Shown piece after piece: positions 1-5,866 of a DNA stretch of 5,866 nucleotides; the first letter of the stretch is position 1, and every line of letters starts with the position of its first letter. The position numbers were made by a program, and so were the translations under genes. The notes beneath the pieces were generated by a model, which was not told where the DNA came from, did no database searches, and was given only the letters and a program-made list of their open reading frames with translations. The stretch is from positions 1-5,866 of the forward strand of contig NZ_CAPJ01000406.1 in NCBI RefSeq assembly GCF_000331775.1. The letters are read 5' to 3'. Source of the DNA: Xanthomonas translucens pv. translucens DSM 18974 (GTDB taxonomy: Bacteria; Pseudomonadota; Gammaproteobacteria; Xanthomonadales; Xanthomonadaceae).

Positions 1-549
1 CTGAGCGATGCCGCGCGCCAGGCCGAATCGGCCCGCAGCGCCTGGCTGGCCGCGCATCCGGACTGGTCGTTCCAGGGCCGGGTGGCGATCACCAAGGGCC
101 GCAATGGCGGCAGCGGGCGCATCGACTGGGCGCAGCGGCAGCGGCAGTACCAGGTCGAACTCAGCGCGCCGGTGACCCGCCAGAGCTGGCGCCTGAGCGG
201 CGACAGCCAGCGTGGCGGCGGCCGTCTGGAGGGATTGGACGGCGGTCCGCGCGCGGGCGAGGACGCGCAGCAGCTGCTGCTCGAGGCCACCGGTTGGGAG
301 ATTCCGGTCAATCTGCTGCCGGATTGGGTGCGCGGCCAGGTCGCGGTGGACGCCGGCGCGCCCGAGCAGGTCGGCTACGACGCCGACGGGCGGTTGCAGA
401 CGCTGCGGCAGATGGGCTGGGAGATCCAGTTTCAGGAGTGGTACCCGCCCGGTGACGGCCGTCCGGCCCTGCCGCGGCGCATCGAGGCGCGCAACGGCGA
501 CGCCAAGGTGCGCCTGCTGCTGGACCAGTGGGACTTCGCCGCGCCATGA
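1..549 (+). CDS. lolB: Outer-membrane lipoprotein LolB, 5'-truncated
   Basis: LolB receives lipoproteins from the periplasmic chaperone LolA and inserts them into the inner leaflet of the outer membrane. The reading frame is open from base 1 and 182 residues are visible before the TGA at 547-549. Complete LolB is usually a little over 200 residues, so the missing part is the signal peptide, the lipobox cysteine and the first part of the mature protein. The visible part fits the family: WSFQGRVAI near the left edge (first beta strand), GGSGRIDW, the [14 protein letters not shown] strands, [20 protein letters not shown], and the late [20 protein letters not shown] strand. The next gene is ispE, and lolB-ispE-prs is a classic gammaproteobacterial order, which strengthens the call. 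The internal ATG-like starts further down this frame are not the true start because family-like sequence continues upstream to the edge. Confidence 0.93.
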   Translation: MSDAARQAESARSAWLAAHPDWSFQGRVAITKGRNGGSGRIDWAQRQRQYQVELSAPVTRQSWRLSGDSQRGGGRLEGLDGGPRAGEDAQQLLLEATGWEIPVNLLPDWVRGQVAVDAGAPEQVGYDADGRLQTLRQMGWEIQFQEWYPPGDGRPALPRRIEARNGDAKVRLLLDQWDFAAP

Positions 550-1409
550 GCGCGCTGGGGGAGGGCGGCTGGTCGGCCTGGCCGGCGCCGGCGAAGCTGA
601 ACCTGTTCCTGCGGATCACCGGCCGCCGCGCCGACGGCTATCACGAGCTGCAGACCGTATTCCGCCTGCTCGACTGGGGCGATACCGTGCATCTGCGCGT
701 GCGCGGCGATGGCGTGGTGGCGCGGCACGGCGCCTCCGTGGCCGGCGTCGCCGAGGCCGACGACCTGTTGGTGCGTGCCGCGCTTCTTCTGCAAAAAGAA
801 GCCAAGATCGCGCAAGGCGTGGATATCCGCGTCGAAAAACGCATTCCGGTGGGTGGTGGTTTCGGTGGCGGATCGTCCGACGCGGCGACCGCGCTGGTCG
901 CGCTGAATGCGTTGTGGCGCGCTGCACTGGACGAGGACGCGCTGGCCGGCCTGGGCCTGGCGCTGGGCGCGGACGTGCCGGTGTTCGTGCGCGGCCGCGA
1001 TGCCTGGGCCGAGGGCGTGGGCGAGCGGCTGACCGCGTTGCGCCTGCCGCCGGCCTGGTATGTGCTGGCCGATCCGGCGGTTCACGTACCCACCGCGGCG
1101 TTGTTCCAGGCCGCGGATTTGACGCGGGATGCCGCGCCCGCGAAAATAGCTGACTTCGTTTCAGGTTTCCTGCTCGGCAATGCGTTCGAGCCGGTGCTGC
1201 TCCGCCGCGAACCGGCCATCCAGGCCGCGTTCCAGGCGCTTGCGCAGATCGGCACGCCGCGGCTTACCGGGTCGGGGAGCGGGTGTTTCGTCGAGTTCGC
1301 CGATCGCGCTGCCGCCGTGCGCGCGCTGGCGGCCTTGCCGGATGGGTTGCGCGCCTGGGTGGCTGGCGGCGTGACCCGCTCGCCGCTGCTCGACGCGCTG
1401 GAGGCATAG
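546..1409 (+). CDS. ispE: 4-diphosphocytidyl-2-C-methyl-D-erythritol kinase
   Basis: Cytosolic kinase of the non-mevalonate (MEP) isoprenoid pathway: it phosphorylates the 2-hydroxyl of CDP-methylerythritol using ATP. The 287-residue product is of normal family length and is a GHMP kinase. Visible motifs are [10 protein letters not shown] at 13-22 with the catalytic Lys17, [10 protein letters not shown] at 30-39, the glycine-rich ATP-binding loop [15 protein letters not shown] at 100-114, LGADVPVF at 140-147 with the catalytic Asp143, and the C-terminal TGSGSGCF at 241-248. The chosen ATG overlaps the lolB stop as ATGA, suggesting translational coupling; an in-frame ATG at 528 would lie inside lolB and adds only six residues not expected in the family. 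A GGGAC at 530-534 could help ribosome binding. tRNA-Gln follows the stop by 14 nt, so the transcript probably continues into it. Confidence 0.97.
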   Translation: MSALGEGGWSAWPAPAKLNLFLRITGRRADGYHELQTVFRLLDWGDTVHLRVRGDGVVARHGASVAGVAEADDLLVRAALLLQKEAKIAQGVDIRVEKRIPVGGGFGGGSSDAATALVALNALWRAALDEDALAGLGLALGADVPVFVRGRDAWAEGVGERLTALRLPPAWYVLADPAVHVPTAALFQAADLTRDAAPAKIADFVSGFLLGNAFEPVLLRREPAIQAAFQALAQIGTPRLTGSGSGCFVEFADRAAAVRALAALPDGLRAWVAGGVTRSPLLDALEA

Positions 1410-1423
1410 CAACAGTTTCATGC

Positions 1424-1500
1424 AGGGGCGTCGCCAAGAGGCCCAAGGCACCAGGTTTTGATCCTGGCATTCGTAGGTTCGAATCCTACCGCCCCTGCCA
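1424..1500 (+). tRNA. tRNA-Gln (anticodon TTG)
   Basis: Reads glutamine CAA and, by wobble, CAG codons. The 77-nt gene folds as a full cloverleaf: acceptor AGGGGCG (1424-1430) pairs with CGCCCCT (1490-1496), discriminator G1497, encoded CCA 1498-1500. The anticodon stem CCAGG/CCTGG (1451-1455, 1463-1467) holds the loop TTTTGAT with anticodon TTG at 1458-1460. The T arm contains GGTTCGAATCC. It lies only 14 nt after the ispE stop with no evident promoter between them, so it is probably cut from the ispE transcript by RNase P and 3' processing enzymes. Two structured repeats follow immediately. Confidence 0.98.
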
Positions 1501-1505
1501 TTTAT

Positions 1506-1600
1506 GCGAGTCCCTCGCAAGAGCCCGCACATCCGTGTGCGGGGGTTCAAACGGGGCGAGTCCCTCGCAAGAGCCCGCACATTCATGTGCGGGGGTTCAA
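1506..1600 (+). repeat. Two tandem 45-nt double-hairpin repeats
   Basis: Two direct copies, 1506-1550 and 1556-1600 (period 50), differ at only two bases (1533 C versus 1583 T; 1535 G versus 1585 A). Each copy forms two hairpins: GCGAG-TCC-CTCGC (5-bp stem, 1506-1518 in copy one) and, after AAGAG, CCCGCACA-four bases-TGTGCGGG (8-bp stem, 1524-1543 in copy one, 1574-1593 in copy two). Both copies end in GGTTCAA, which resembles part of a tRNA T loop. The two differences fall in the four-base loop of the larger hairpin (TCCG versus TTCA), so both stems are intact. The unit could be a REP-like dispersed element, or structured RNA in the tRNA-Gln/prs leader. No protein is supported here. Confidence 0.85.
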
Positions 1601-1631
1601 CAGGTAAGAGCTTCGCTTCGCCTGGTTTTTT
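1601..1631 (+). terminator. Possible terminator or attenuator before prs
   Basis: CAGG (1601-1604) pairs with CCTG (1621-1624), with an inner AGC/GCT stem around a TTC loop (1609-1617) and an internal loop between the two. Six T residues follow at 1626-1631. The stem is imperfect and short, so termination may be partial. Its place after tRNA-Gln and the two repeat hairpins and 61 nt before the prs ATG suits either an end for the lolB-ispE-tRNA transcript or an attenuator for prs. This is inference from sequence only. Confidence 0.4.
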
Positions 1632-1692
1632 CGGTTCCATGCTGTTTCTTCGTTCCGCAGTTCTTTCGCCGCCGCCGCTCGAGACACTCCTC

Positions 1693-2652
1693 ATGCAAGA
1701 TCAACGTAACCTGCTGGTGTTCTCCGGCAATGCCAACAAGCCGCTTGCCAAGAGCATCTGCAAGGAGCTGGGCGTGCGGGCGGGCAAGGCGATGGTGTCG
1801 CGCTTCTCCGATGGCGAAGTGCAGGTGGAGATCGAGGAGAACGTGCGCCGGCAGGAAGTGTTCGTGATCCAGCCGACCTGCGCGCCCAGCGCGGAAAACC
1901 TGATGGAGCTGCTGGTACTGATCGACGCGCTCAAGCGCGCCAGCGCCGCCAGCGTCACCGCGGTGGTGCCGTACTTCGGCTACTCGCGGCAGGACCGGCG
2001 CATGCGCTCCTCGCGCGTGCCGATCACCGCCAAGGTCGCGGCGAAGATGTTCACCGCGGTCAACGCCGACCGCGTGCTGACCGTGGACCTGCACGCCGAC
2101 CAGATCCAGGGCTTCTTCGATATCCCGGTCGACAACGTCTACGCCTCGCCGCTGCTGCTGGCCGACATCTGGCGCGCCTACGGCACCGACAACCTGATAG
2201 TGGTGTCGCCGGACGTGGGTGGCGTGGTCCGCGCCCGCGCCGTGGCCAAGCGCCTGGACGACGCCGACCTGGCGATCATCGACAAGCGCCGTCCGCGCGC
2301 CAATGTGTCCACGGTGATGAACATCATCGGCGACGTCGAAGGCAAGACCTGCGTGCTGGTCGACGACATCGTCGATACCGCCGGCACCCTGTGCGCCGCC
2401 GCGGCCGCGCTGAAGGCGCAGGGCGCGCTGAAGGTCGCCGCATACTGCACCCACCCGGTGCTGTCCGGCCCGGCGGTCAGCAACATCACCAACTCGCAGC
2501 TCGACGAGCTGGTCGTCACCGACACCATCCCGCTGTCGGACGCCGCGCGCGGCTGCAACAAGATCCGCCAGCTCAGCGTCGCCGAGCTGCTGGCCGAAAC
2601 CATTCGCCGCATCGCCTTCGGCGAGTCGGTGAGTTCGTTGTACGTGGATTAA
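1693..2652 (+). CDS. prs: Ribose-phosphate pyrophosphokinase (PRPP synthase)
   Basis: Cytosolic enzyme that transfers pyrophosphate from ATP to ribose 5-phosphate, giving PRPP for purine, pyrimidine, histidine, tryptophan and NAD synthesis. The 319-residue product has the usual length for a class I bacterial enzyme. Visible motifs: [10 protein letters not shown] at 38-47, the ATP/flexible-loop segment [10 protein letters not shown] at 94-103, [12 protein letters not shown] at 131-142 with His134 for metal and catalysis, [11 protein letters not shown] at 172-182, DKRR at 197-200 with the catalytic-loop Lys198, and the PRPP-binding loop [10 protein letters not shown] at 223-232. The start MQDQRN is the family start; the same frame is open back to 1504, but that part runs through the non-coding repeats and is rejected. 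Ribosome binding is weak (GAGAC at 1681-1685). The position after lolB-ispE is conserved in gammaproteobacteria. Confidence 0.97.
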   Translation: MQDQRNLLVFSGNANKPLAKSICKELGVRAGKAMVSRFSDGEVQVEIEENVRRQEVFVIQPTCAPSAENLMELLVLIDALKRASAASVTAVVPYFGYSRQDRRMRSSRVPITAKVAAKMFTAVNADRVLTVDLHADQIQGFFDIPVDNVYASPLLLADIWRAYGTDNLIVVSPDVGGVVRARAVAKRLDDADLAIIDKRRPRANVSTVMNIIGDVEGKTCVLVDDIVDTAGTLCAAAAALKAQGALKVAAYCTHPVLSGPAVSNITNSQLDELVVTDTIPLSDAARGCNKIRQLSVAELLAETIRRIAFGESVSSLYVD

Positions 2653-2653
2653 G

Positions 2654-2740
2654 GCTGGGAATGGGGCATCGGGAATAGGGAGCCGCAACGGCGCAGTGTC
2701 GCGCTGTCCGATGCTCTATTCCCGATTCCCCACTCCCGGC
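2654..2740. repeat. Heptad-based inverted repeat between prs and rplY
   Basis: Left arm 2654-2678 and right arm 2716-2740 are reverse complements at 22 of 25 positions, separated by a 37-nt centre. Both arms have a period of seven: on the right the units are CTATTCC, CGATTCC, CCACTCC and then CGG. The left arm begins one base after the prs stop codon. In RNA this would be a 25-bp imperfect stem, which could protect or end the prs message. A second member of the same family lies between pth and ychF. It resembles the REP/MITE-like short dispersed repeats of xanthomonads, though I cannot name a catalogued family. Confidence 0.85.
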
Positions 2741-2746
2741 TTCACA

Positions 2747-2791
2747 GACTCTTCTGGTCGCGGAAGAGTCCTCAAAACTGCCGCGAGGCGG
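2747..2791 (+). promoter_or_regulatory. Structured leader of rplY (candidate)
   Basis: An exact 8-bp hairpin, GACTCTTC (2747-2754) with GAAGAGTC (2763-2770) and an 8-nt loop, is followed by a small CCGC-GAG-GCGG hairpin at 2781-2791. The rplY ribosome-binding site AAGG (2803-2806) and ATG (2819) come soon after. There is no T run, so the larger hairpin is not a standard terminator. In E. coli the rplY mRNA leader is known to be a target for autogenous control by L25; whether this different sequence does the same is inference. I found no convincing promoter in this stretch. Confidence 0.35.
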
Positions 2792-2818
2792 TTCATTCAA
2801 CTAAGGTAGTAAACGCAA

Positions 2819-3466
2819 ATGGCAACCACACATGAAATCAAGGTTCAGCGCCGCGAGGTCGAGGGTAAGGGTGCGAGCCGCCGCCTCCGTCGCGACGGCC
2901 TGATCCCCGCCATCGTCTACGGTGGCGAACTGAAGCCGGTCAACATCCAGCTCAACCACAACGAAGTCTGGCTCGCCAGCCAGAACGACTGGTTCTATTC
3001 GTCGATCCTGAGCCTGAGCCTGAACGGCGATATCCAGAAGGTGCTGCTGCGCGATATGCAGCGCCACCCGTTCAAGCAGTTGATCCTGCACATCGACTTC
3101 CAGCGCGTGAACGACAACGAGGCGCTGCACGCCTCGGTGCCGCTGCACTTCCTCAACGAGGACGCCTCGCCGGCCGGCAAGTCGGCCGAAGTGGTCGTCA
3201 CCCACGAGTTGAACGAGATCCAGGTGGTGTGCCTGCCGAAGGACCTGCCGGAGTTCGTCGAAGTCGACCTGTCCGCGCTGTCCGTCGGCGACGTGATCCA
3301 TCTGTCCGACCTGAAGCTGCCGGCCGGCGTCGAGCTGCCGGAGTTGAAGCTGGGCAAGGAGCACGACGTGGCGGTGGTCATCGCCAAGCACGGCCAGATC
3401 GAGGTCGAGCCGGAAGCGACCGAGGCTCCGGCTGCGGTCGAGCCGGCGAAGAAGGACGGCAAGTAA
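2819..3466 (+). CDS. rplY: 50S ribosomal protein L25, long Ctc/TL5 form
   Basis: L25 binds loop E of 5S rRNA in the central protuberance of the 50S subunit. The 215-residue product is the long, two-domain form (general stress protein Ctc/TL5 type), unlike the 94-residue E. coli protein. The N-terminal 5S-binding domain covers about 1-95 (EGKGASRRLRRDGLIPAIVYGG at 15-36; LLRDMQRHPFKQLILHIDF at 76-94). The beta-rich C-terminal domain covers about 96-192 (SVPLHF, SPAGKSAEVVVTHEL, CLPKDLPEFVEVDLS, HLSDLKLPAGVELPELK). The last 25 or so residues are a low-complexity Glu/Ala/Pro tail ending KKDGK. The ATG has AAGG at 2803-2806, a rather long 12-nt spacing. pth follows and is commonly its neighbour: both act in translation. 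Confidence 0.96.
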   Translation: MATTHEIKVQRREVEGKGASRRLRRDGLIPAIVYGGELKPVNIQLNHNEVWLASQNDWFYSSILSLSLNGDIQKVLLRDMQRHPFKQLILHIDFQRVNDNEALHASVPLHFLNEDASPAGKSAEVVVTHELNEIQVVCLPKDLPEFVEVDLSALSVGDVIHLSDLKLPAGVELPELKLGKEHDVAVVIAKHGQIEVEPEATEAPAAVEPAKKDGK

Positions 3467-3473
3467 TCGCCTG

Positions 3474-3507
3474 CGCAGCGCCCGGGCCATGTGGTCCGGG
3501 CGCTGCG
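3474..3507 (+). terminator. 15-bp GC hairpin between rplY and pth
   Basis: Bases 3474-3488 pair with 3493-3507 over 15 positions with one G-T wobble (3486-3495) and an ATGT loop. It starts 7 nt after the rplY stop and ends 13 nt before the pth ATG. No T tract follows, so it is not a textbook intrinsic terminator. It may be a weak terminator, a barrier protecting the rplY 3' end, or a structure that lowers pth translation. Confidence 0.5.
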
Positions 3508-3520
3508 GCGATGCTGCGGC

Positions 3521-4132
3521 ATGACTGGTCTGCGTCTGATCGTCGGTCTGGGCAATCCCGGAGCCGAACACGCGAACACCCGGCATAACGCCGGGTTTCG
3601 TTTTGTCGAACATCTGGCCGAGCGGGCCGGCGCGCGCTGGAACGTGGACGCCAAGCTGTTCGGCGAAACCGCCAAGGTCGACGTGGCCGGGCAGGCGCTG
3701 TGGCTGCTGAAGCCGGCCACCTTCATGAATCTCAGCGGCAAGTCGGTGACCGCCGCGTTGCGCTACTGGAAGATCGAACCGGCGCAGGCGTTGCTGGCGC
3801 ACGACGAGCTGGATCTGGCGCCGGGCACGGCGCGGCTCAAGTTCGACGGCGGCCATGGCGGGCAGAACGGCTTGCGCGACACCATCCGCTTGCTCGGGCA
3901 TGCCGGCTTCCACCGGTTGCGCATCGGCATCGGCCATCCCGGGCACAAGGACAAGGTCGTCCCCTGGGTATTGGGGCGTGCCAGCAAGGACGAGCAAATC
4001 CTGATCGACCGCGCCATCGACGCCGCCATCGCGGTGCTGCCGCTGGCGGTGCAGGGCGATTTCAATGAGGCGATGAAGCGGTTGCATACGGTCGGGACCC
4101 TGGACTCGGGACTCGGGACTCGAAACGCCTGA
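3521..4132 (+). CDS. pth: Peptidyl-tRNA hydrolase
   Basis: Cytosolic enzyme that cleaves the ester bond of peptidyl-tRNAs dropped from ribosomes, recycling tRNA; usually essential. The product is 203 residues. Family motifs: LIVGLGNPG at 6-14 with Asn12, RHNAGF at 21-26 with catalytic His22, KPATFMNLSG at 64-73 with Asn70, AHDELDL at 93-99 with Asp95, and GGHGGQNGLRD at 110-120 with Asn116; these match E. coli N10, H20, N68, D93 and N114. The ATG giving MTGLRLIVGLGNPG is chosen because it matches the family start; a GTG at 3491 lies in the upstream hairpin. The conserved protein seems to end at about MKRLHT (185-190); the last 13 residues (VGTLDSGLGTRNA) are encoded by the left arm of an inverted repeat and look like a repeat-derived tail. 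No strong Shine-Dalgarno is visible. Confidence 0.96.
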   Translation: MTGLRLIVGLGNPGAEHANTRHNAGFRFVEHLAERAGARWNVDAKLFGETAKVDVAGQALWLLKPATFMNLSGKSVTAALRYWKIEPAQALLAHDELDLAPGTARLKFDGGHGGQNGLRDTIRLLGHAGFHRLRIGIGHPGHKDKVVPWVLGRASKDEQILIDRAIDAAIAVLPLAVQGDFNEAMKRLHTVGTLDSGLGTRNA

Positions 4133-4245
4133 ACTCCCTGGAAACATGCCCCTGTCTCACCCAATGAACATAGGATTGCTGCGAATGTACAAACAACCGC
4201 GTGTCGGCTTTGCGCCGAGTCCCGAGTCCCGAATCCCGAGTCCCG
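4093..4245. repeat. Heptad-based inverted repeat spanning the pth end and ychF start
   Basis: Left arm 4093-4122 and right arm 4216-4245 are reverse complements at 27 of 30 positions. The left arm contains three exact copies of GGACTCG (4102-4122). The right arm has CGAGTCC, CGAGTCC, CGAATCC, CGAGTCC and then CGG. The 93-nt centre (4123-4215) is clearly poorer in G+C than the flanking genes. The left arm is inside the pth reading frame and the right arm touches the ychF ribosome-binding site. The architecture matches the element after prs. A weak promoter-like pair sits in the centre (TGAACA 4165-4170, 17 nt, TACAAA 4188-4193), four of six matches in each box, which I do not rely on. Confidence 0.88.
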
Positions 4246-4248
4246 GAG
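4245..4248 (+). promoter_or_regulatory. ychF ribosome-binding site at the repeat edge
   Basis: GGAG at 4245-4248 lies 6 nt before the ATG at 4255 and is the only good Shine-Dalgarno nearby. Its first G is the last base of the inverted-repeat right arm. It decides the start over the in-frame GTG at 4201, whose product would begin with a peptide encoded by the repeat. Confidence 0.7.
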
Positions 4249-4254
4249 CCACCA

Positions 4255-5346
<1,092 letters not shown>

Positions 5347-5353
5347 GCCGCAT

Positions 5354-5390
5354 GCGCGCGTTCGCGCCGTGCCGCAGTCGCGGCGCGCGC
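5354..5390 (+). terminator. GC-rich hairpin after ychF
   Basis: Two alternative 7-bp stems can form: 5354-5360 with 5384-5390, and 5363-5369 with 5381-5387. They begin 7-16 nt past the ychF stop. Only TTT (5399-5401) follows, about nine bases past the stem, so this is at best a weak intrinsic terminator. Alternating CG sequence in a G+C-rich genome gives such stems easily, hence the low confidence. Confidence 0.3.
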
Positions 5391-5426
5391 GGGGCGCGTT
5401 TCCTGCGACATCGCGTCAAAATACTG

Positions 5427-5463
5427 TTGACAAGGCAGGGATGTCAGGGAAGAATAGCGGGCT
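5427..5463 (+). promoter_or_regulatory. Sigma-70 promoter of the tRNA-tuf operon
   Basis: A perfect -35 box TTGACA (5427-5432) is followed by a 17-nt spacer and the -10 box AAGAAT (5450-5455; four of six matches). A G+C-rich discriminator, AGCGGGC, follows at 5456-5462, as in stringently controlled stable-RNA promoters. A small A-rich patch (CAAAATA, 5417-5423) lies just upstream and could act as an UP element. Transcription would start at about 5462-5464, leaving a leader of about 50 nt before tRNA-Tyr. That leader can pair CCCGT (5471-5475) with ACGGG (5505-5509) around a GGCC/GGCC hairpin (5485-5496). The next features are three tRNAs and tuf, the expected cargo. Confidence 0.75.
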
Positions 5464-5514
5464 GTTTCACCCCGTACTGATTTCGGCCTTGCGGCCTGCT
5501 CGGGACGGGTAGCT

Positions 5515-5600
5515 GGAGGGATACCCAAGCGGCCAACGGGGGCAGACTGTAAATCTGCTGGCTTACGCCTTCGGTGGTTCGAATCCACCTCCCTCCACCA
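5515..5600 (+). tRNA. tRNA-Tyr (anticodon GTA)
   Basis: The 86-nt gene has the long variable arm of a class II tRNA. Acceptor GGAGGGA (5515-5521) pairs with TCCCTCC (5590-5596); discriminator A5597 and encoded CCA 5598-5600. The anticodon stem GCAGA/TCTGC (5542-5546, 5554-5558) holds the loop CTGTAAA with GTA at 5549-5551. The T arm has GGTTCGAATCC. It is the first gene of the tRNA-tuf operon here; the enterobacterial operon has a tRNA-Thr(TGT) before it, and none is found in the leader. A run of seven T follows the CCA by one base. Confidence 0.98.
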
Positions 5601-5632
5601 GTTTTTTTGTTGTGGCAGTGCGGCATCCCGTA

Positions 5633-5706
5633 GCGGGAGTAGTTCAACGGTAGAACCTCAGCCTTCCAAGCTGATGGTGCGGGTTCGATTCCCGTCTCCC
5701 GCTCCA
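5633..5706 (+). tRNA. tRNA-Gly (anticodon TCC)
   Basis: 74-nt gene reading GGA and GGG codons. Acceptor GCGGGAG (5633-5639) pairs with CTCCCGC (5696-5702), discriminator T5703, CCA 5704-5706. The anticodon stem TCAGC/GCTGA (5658-5662, 5670-5674) carries the loop CTTCCAA with TCC at 5665-5667. The T arm is CGGGTTCGATTCCCG. It lies 32 nt after tRNA-Tyr with no promoter of its own visible, so it is probably processed from the common transcript. Confidence 0.98.
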
Positions 5707-5736
5707 TTGAACGCGCTTGTGTCACAATAGAACTAC

Positions 5737-5812
5737 GCTCACGTAGCTCAGTCGGTAGAGCACCTCCTTGGTAAGGAGGAGGTCGAAGGTTCGATTCCTT
5801 TCGTGAGCACCA
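5737..5812 (+). tRNA. tRNA-Thr (anticodon GGT)
   Basis: 76-nt gene reading ACC and ACU codons. Acceptor GCTCACG (5737-5743) pairs with CGTGAGC (5802-5808), discriminator A5809, CCA 5810-5812. The anticodon stem CCTCC/GGAGG (5763-5767, 5775-5779) holds the loop TTGGTAA with GGT at 5770-5772. The T arm has GGTTCGATTCC. It is the last tRNA before tuf, matching the thrT-tufB junction of enterobacteria. The 30-nt spacer before it contains the small palindrome TTGTG-T-CACAA (5717-5727). Confidence 0.98.
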
Positions 5813-5858
5813 TATTCAGTCTCCAAAATCTTTCTACGATCACCGAGAACAAGCAGCC

Positions 5859-5866
5859 ATGGCCAA
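5859..5866 (+). CDS. tuf: Start of elongation factor Tu gene, 3'-truncated (by context)
   Basis: Only ATGGCCAA is in the window, encoding Met-Ala and two bases of a third codon (Lys or Asn), consistent with the usual MAK start of EF-Tu. The call rests on context: Tyr-Gly-Thr tRNA genes directly before tufB are a conserved gammaproteobacterial arrangement. The 46-nt spacer after tRNA-Thr has a plausible ribosome-binding GAGAA at 5845-5849. EF-Tu carries aminoacyl-tRNA to the ribosome, so joint expression with tRNAs is sensible. Eight bases alone do not prove identity. Confidence 0.72.

Noticed and set aside
1424..1510. tRNA-Gln as an integrated-element attachment site
   Set aside because: No duplicated tRNA 3' end, integrase or cargo is seen in the window.
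1506..1600. CRISPR array
   Set aside because: Only two copies with a 5-nt gap, so no spacers of usable length and no cas genes.
1504..1692. Longer in-frame start for prs
   Set aside because: The extra 63 codons are non-coding repeat and terminator-like sequence; MQDQRN gives the family-standard 319 residues.
1161..1694. Minus-strand open frame crossing tRNA-Gln and the repeats
   Set aside because: Its [15 protein letters not shown] segment is the familiar antisense translation of a tRNA T and anticodon arm; the rest is shadow of ispE and of the hairpin repeats.
3491..3520. GTG start for pth
   Set aside because: It lies in the hairpin loop and adds residues before the conserved MTGLRLIVGLGNPG start.
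4201..4254. GTG start for ychF
   Set aside because: The extension is encoded by the inverted repeat; the ATG at 4255 has a good Shine-Dalgarno and the conserved start [16 protein letters not shown].
5707..5736. Separate promoter for tRNA-Thr and tuf
   Set aside because: TTGAAC and TAGAAC have a 15-nt spacing and poor matches, and the start would fall inside the tRNA.

Overview
The window is ordinary chromosomal DNA from a G+C-rich gammaproteobacterium, most likely a member of the Xanthomonadaceae (Xanthomonas, Pseudoxanthomonas, Stenotrophomonas or a close relative). The reasons are the strong G/C third-position bias, the style of the proteins (Pth, L25, IspE and LolB read like xanthomonad orthologues from memory; no search was run), the gene order lolB-ispE-tRNA-Gln-prs-rplY-pth-ychF followed by tRNA-Tyr-tRNA-Gly-tRNA-Thr-tuf, and short inverted repeats built from 7-base units between genes. 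Every gene is on the + strand.

Region 1-1500 holds the 3' part of lolB (outer-membrane lipoprotein insertion), ispE overlapping it by an ATGA junction (isoprenoid precursor synthesis), and tRNA-Gln(TTG) 14 nt after ispE. Region 1501-1692 is a non-coding spacer with two 45-nt tandem copies of a double-hairpin repeat and then a hairpin followed by T6, in front of prs (PRPP synthase, 1693-2652). Region 2653-2818 carries a long inverted repeat of 7-nt units and a short structured leader in front of rplY (ribosomal protein L25/Ctc form, 2819-3466). A 15-bp hairpin separates rplY from pth (peptidyl-tRNA hydrolase, 3521-4132). The last codons of pth lie inside the left arm of a second heptad inverted repeat, whose right arm ends against the Shine-Dalgarno of ychF (4255-5346), a universally conserved ribosome-associated ATPase.

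Region 5347-5866 begins a second transcription unit: a good stable-RNA-type promoter (TTGACA, 17 nt, AAGAAT, GC-rich discriminator), then tRNA-Tyr(GTA), tRNA-Gly(TCC), tRNA-Thr(GGT), and the first codons of a gene that by context is tuf (EF-Tu). This is the counterpart of the tRNA-tufB operon of enterobacteria. No gene-free stretch exceeds 300 bases.

Functionally the genes serve core growth: envelope lipoproteins, isoprenoids, PRPP for nucleotides, and translation (L25, Pth, YchF, tRNAs, EF-Tu). I see no defence system, mobile gene cluster, CRISPR array or novel enzyme. The points worth a second look are the non-coding elements: the heptad inverted repeats and their effect on the end of Pth and the start of ychF, the tandem double hairpins after tRNA-Gln, and the possible attenuator and leader structures before prs and rplY.
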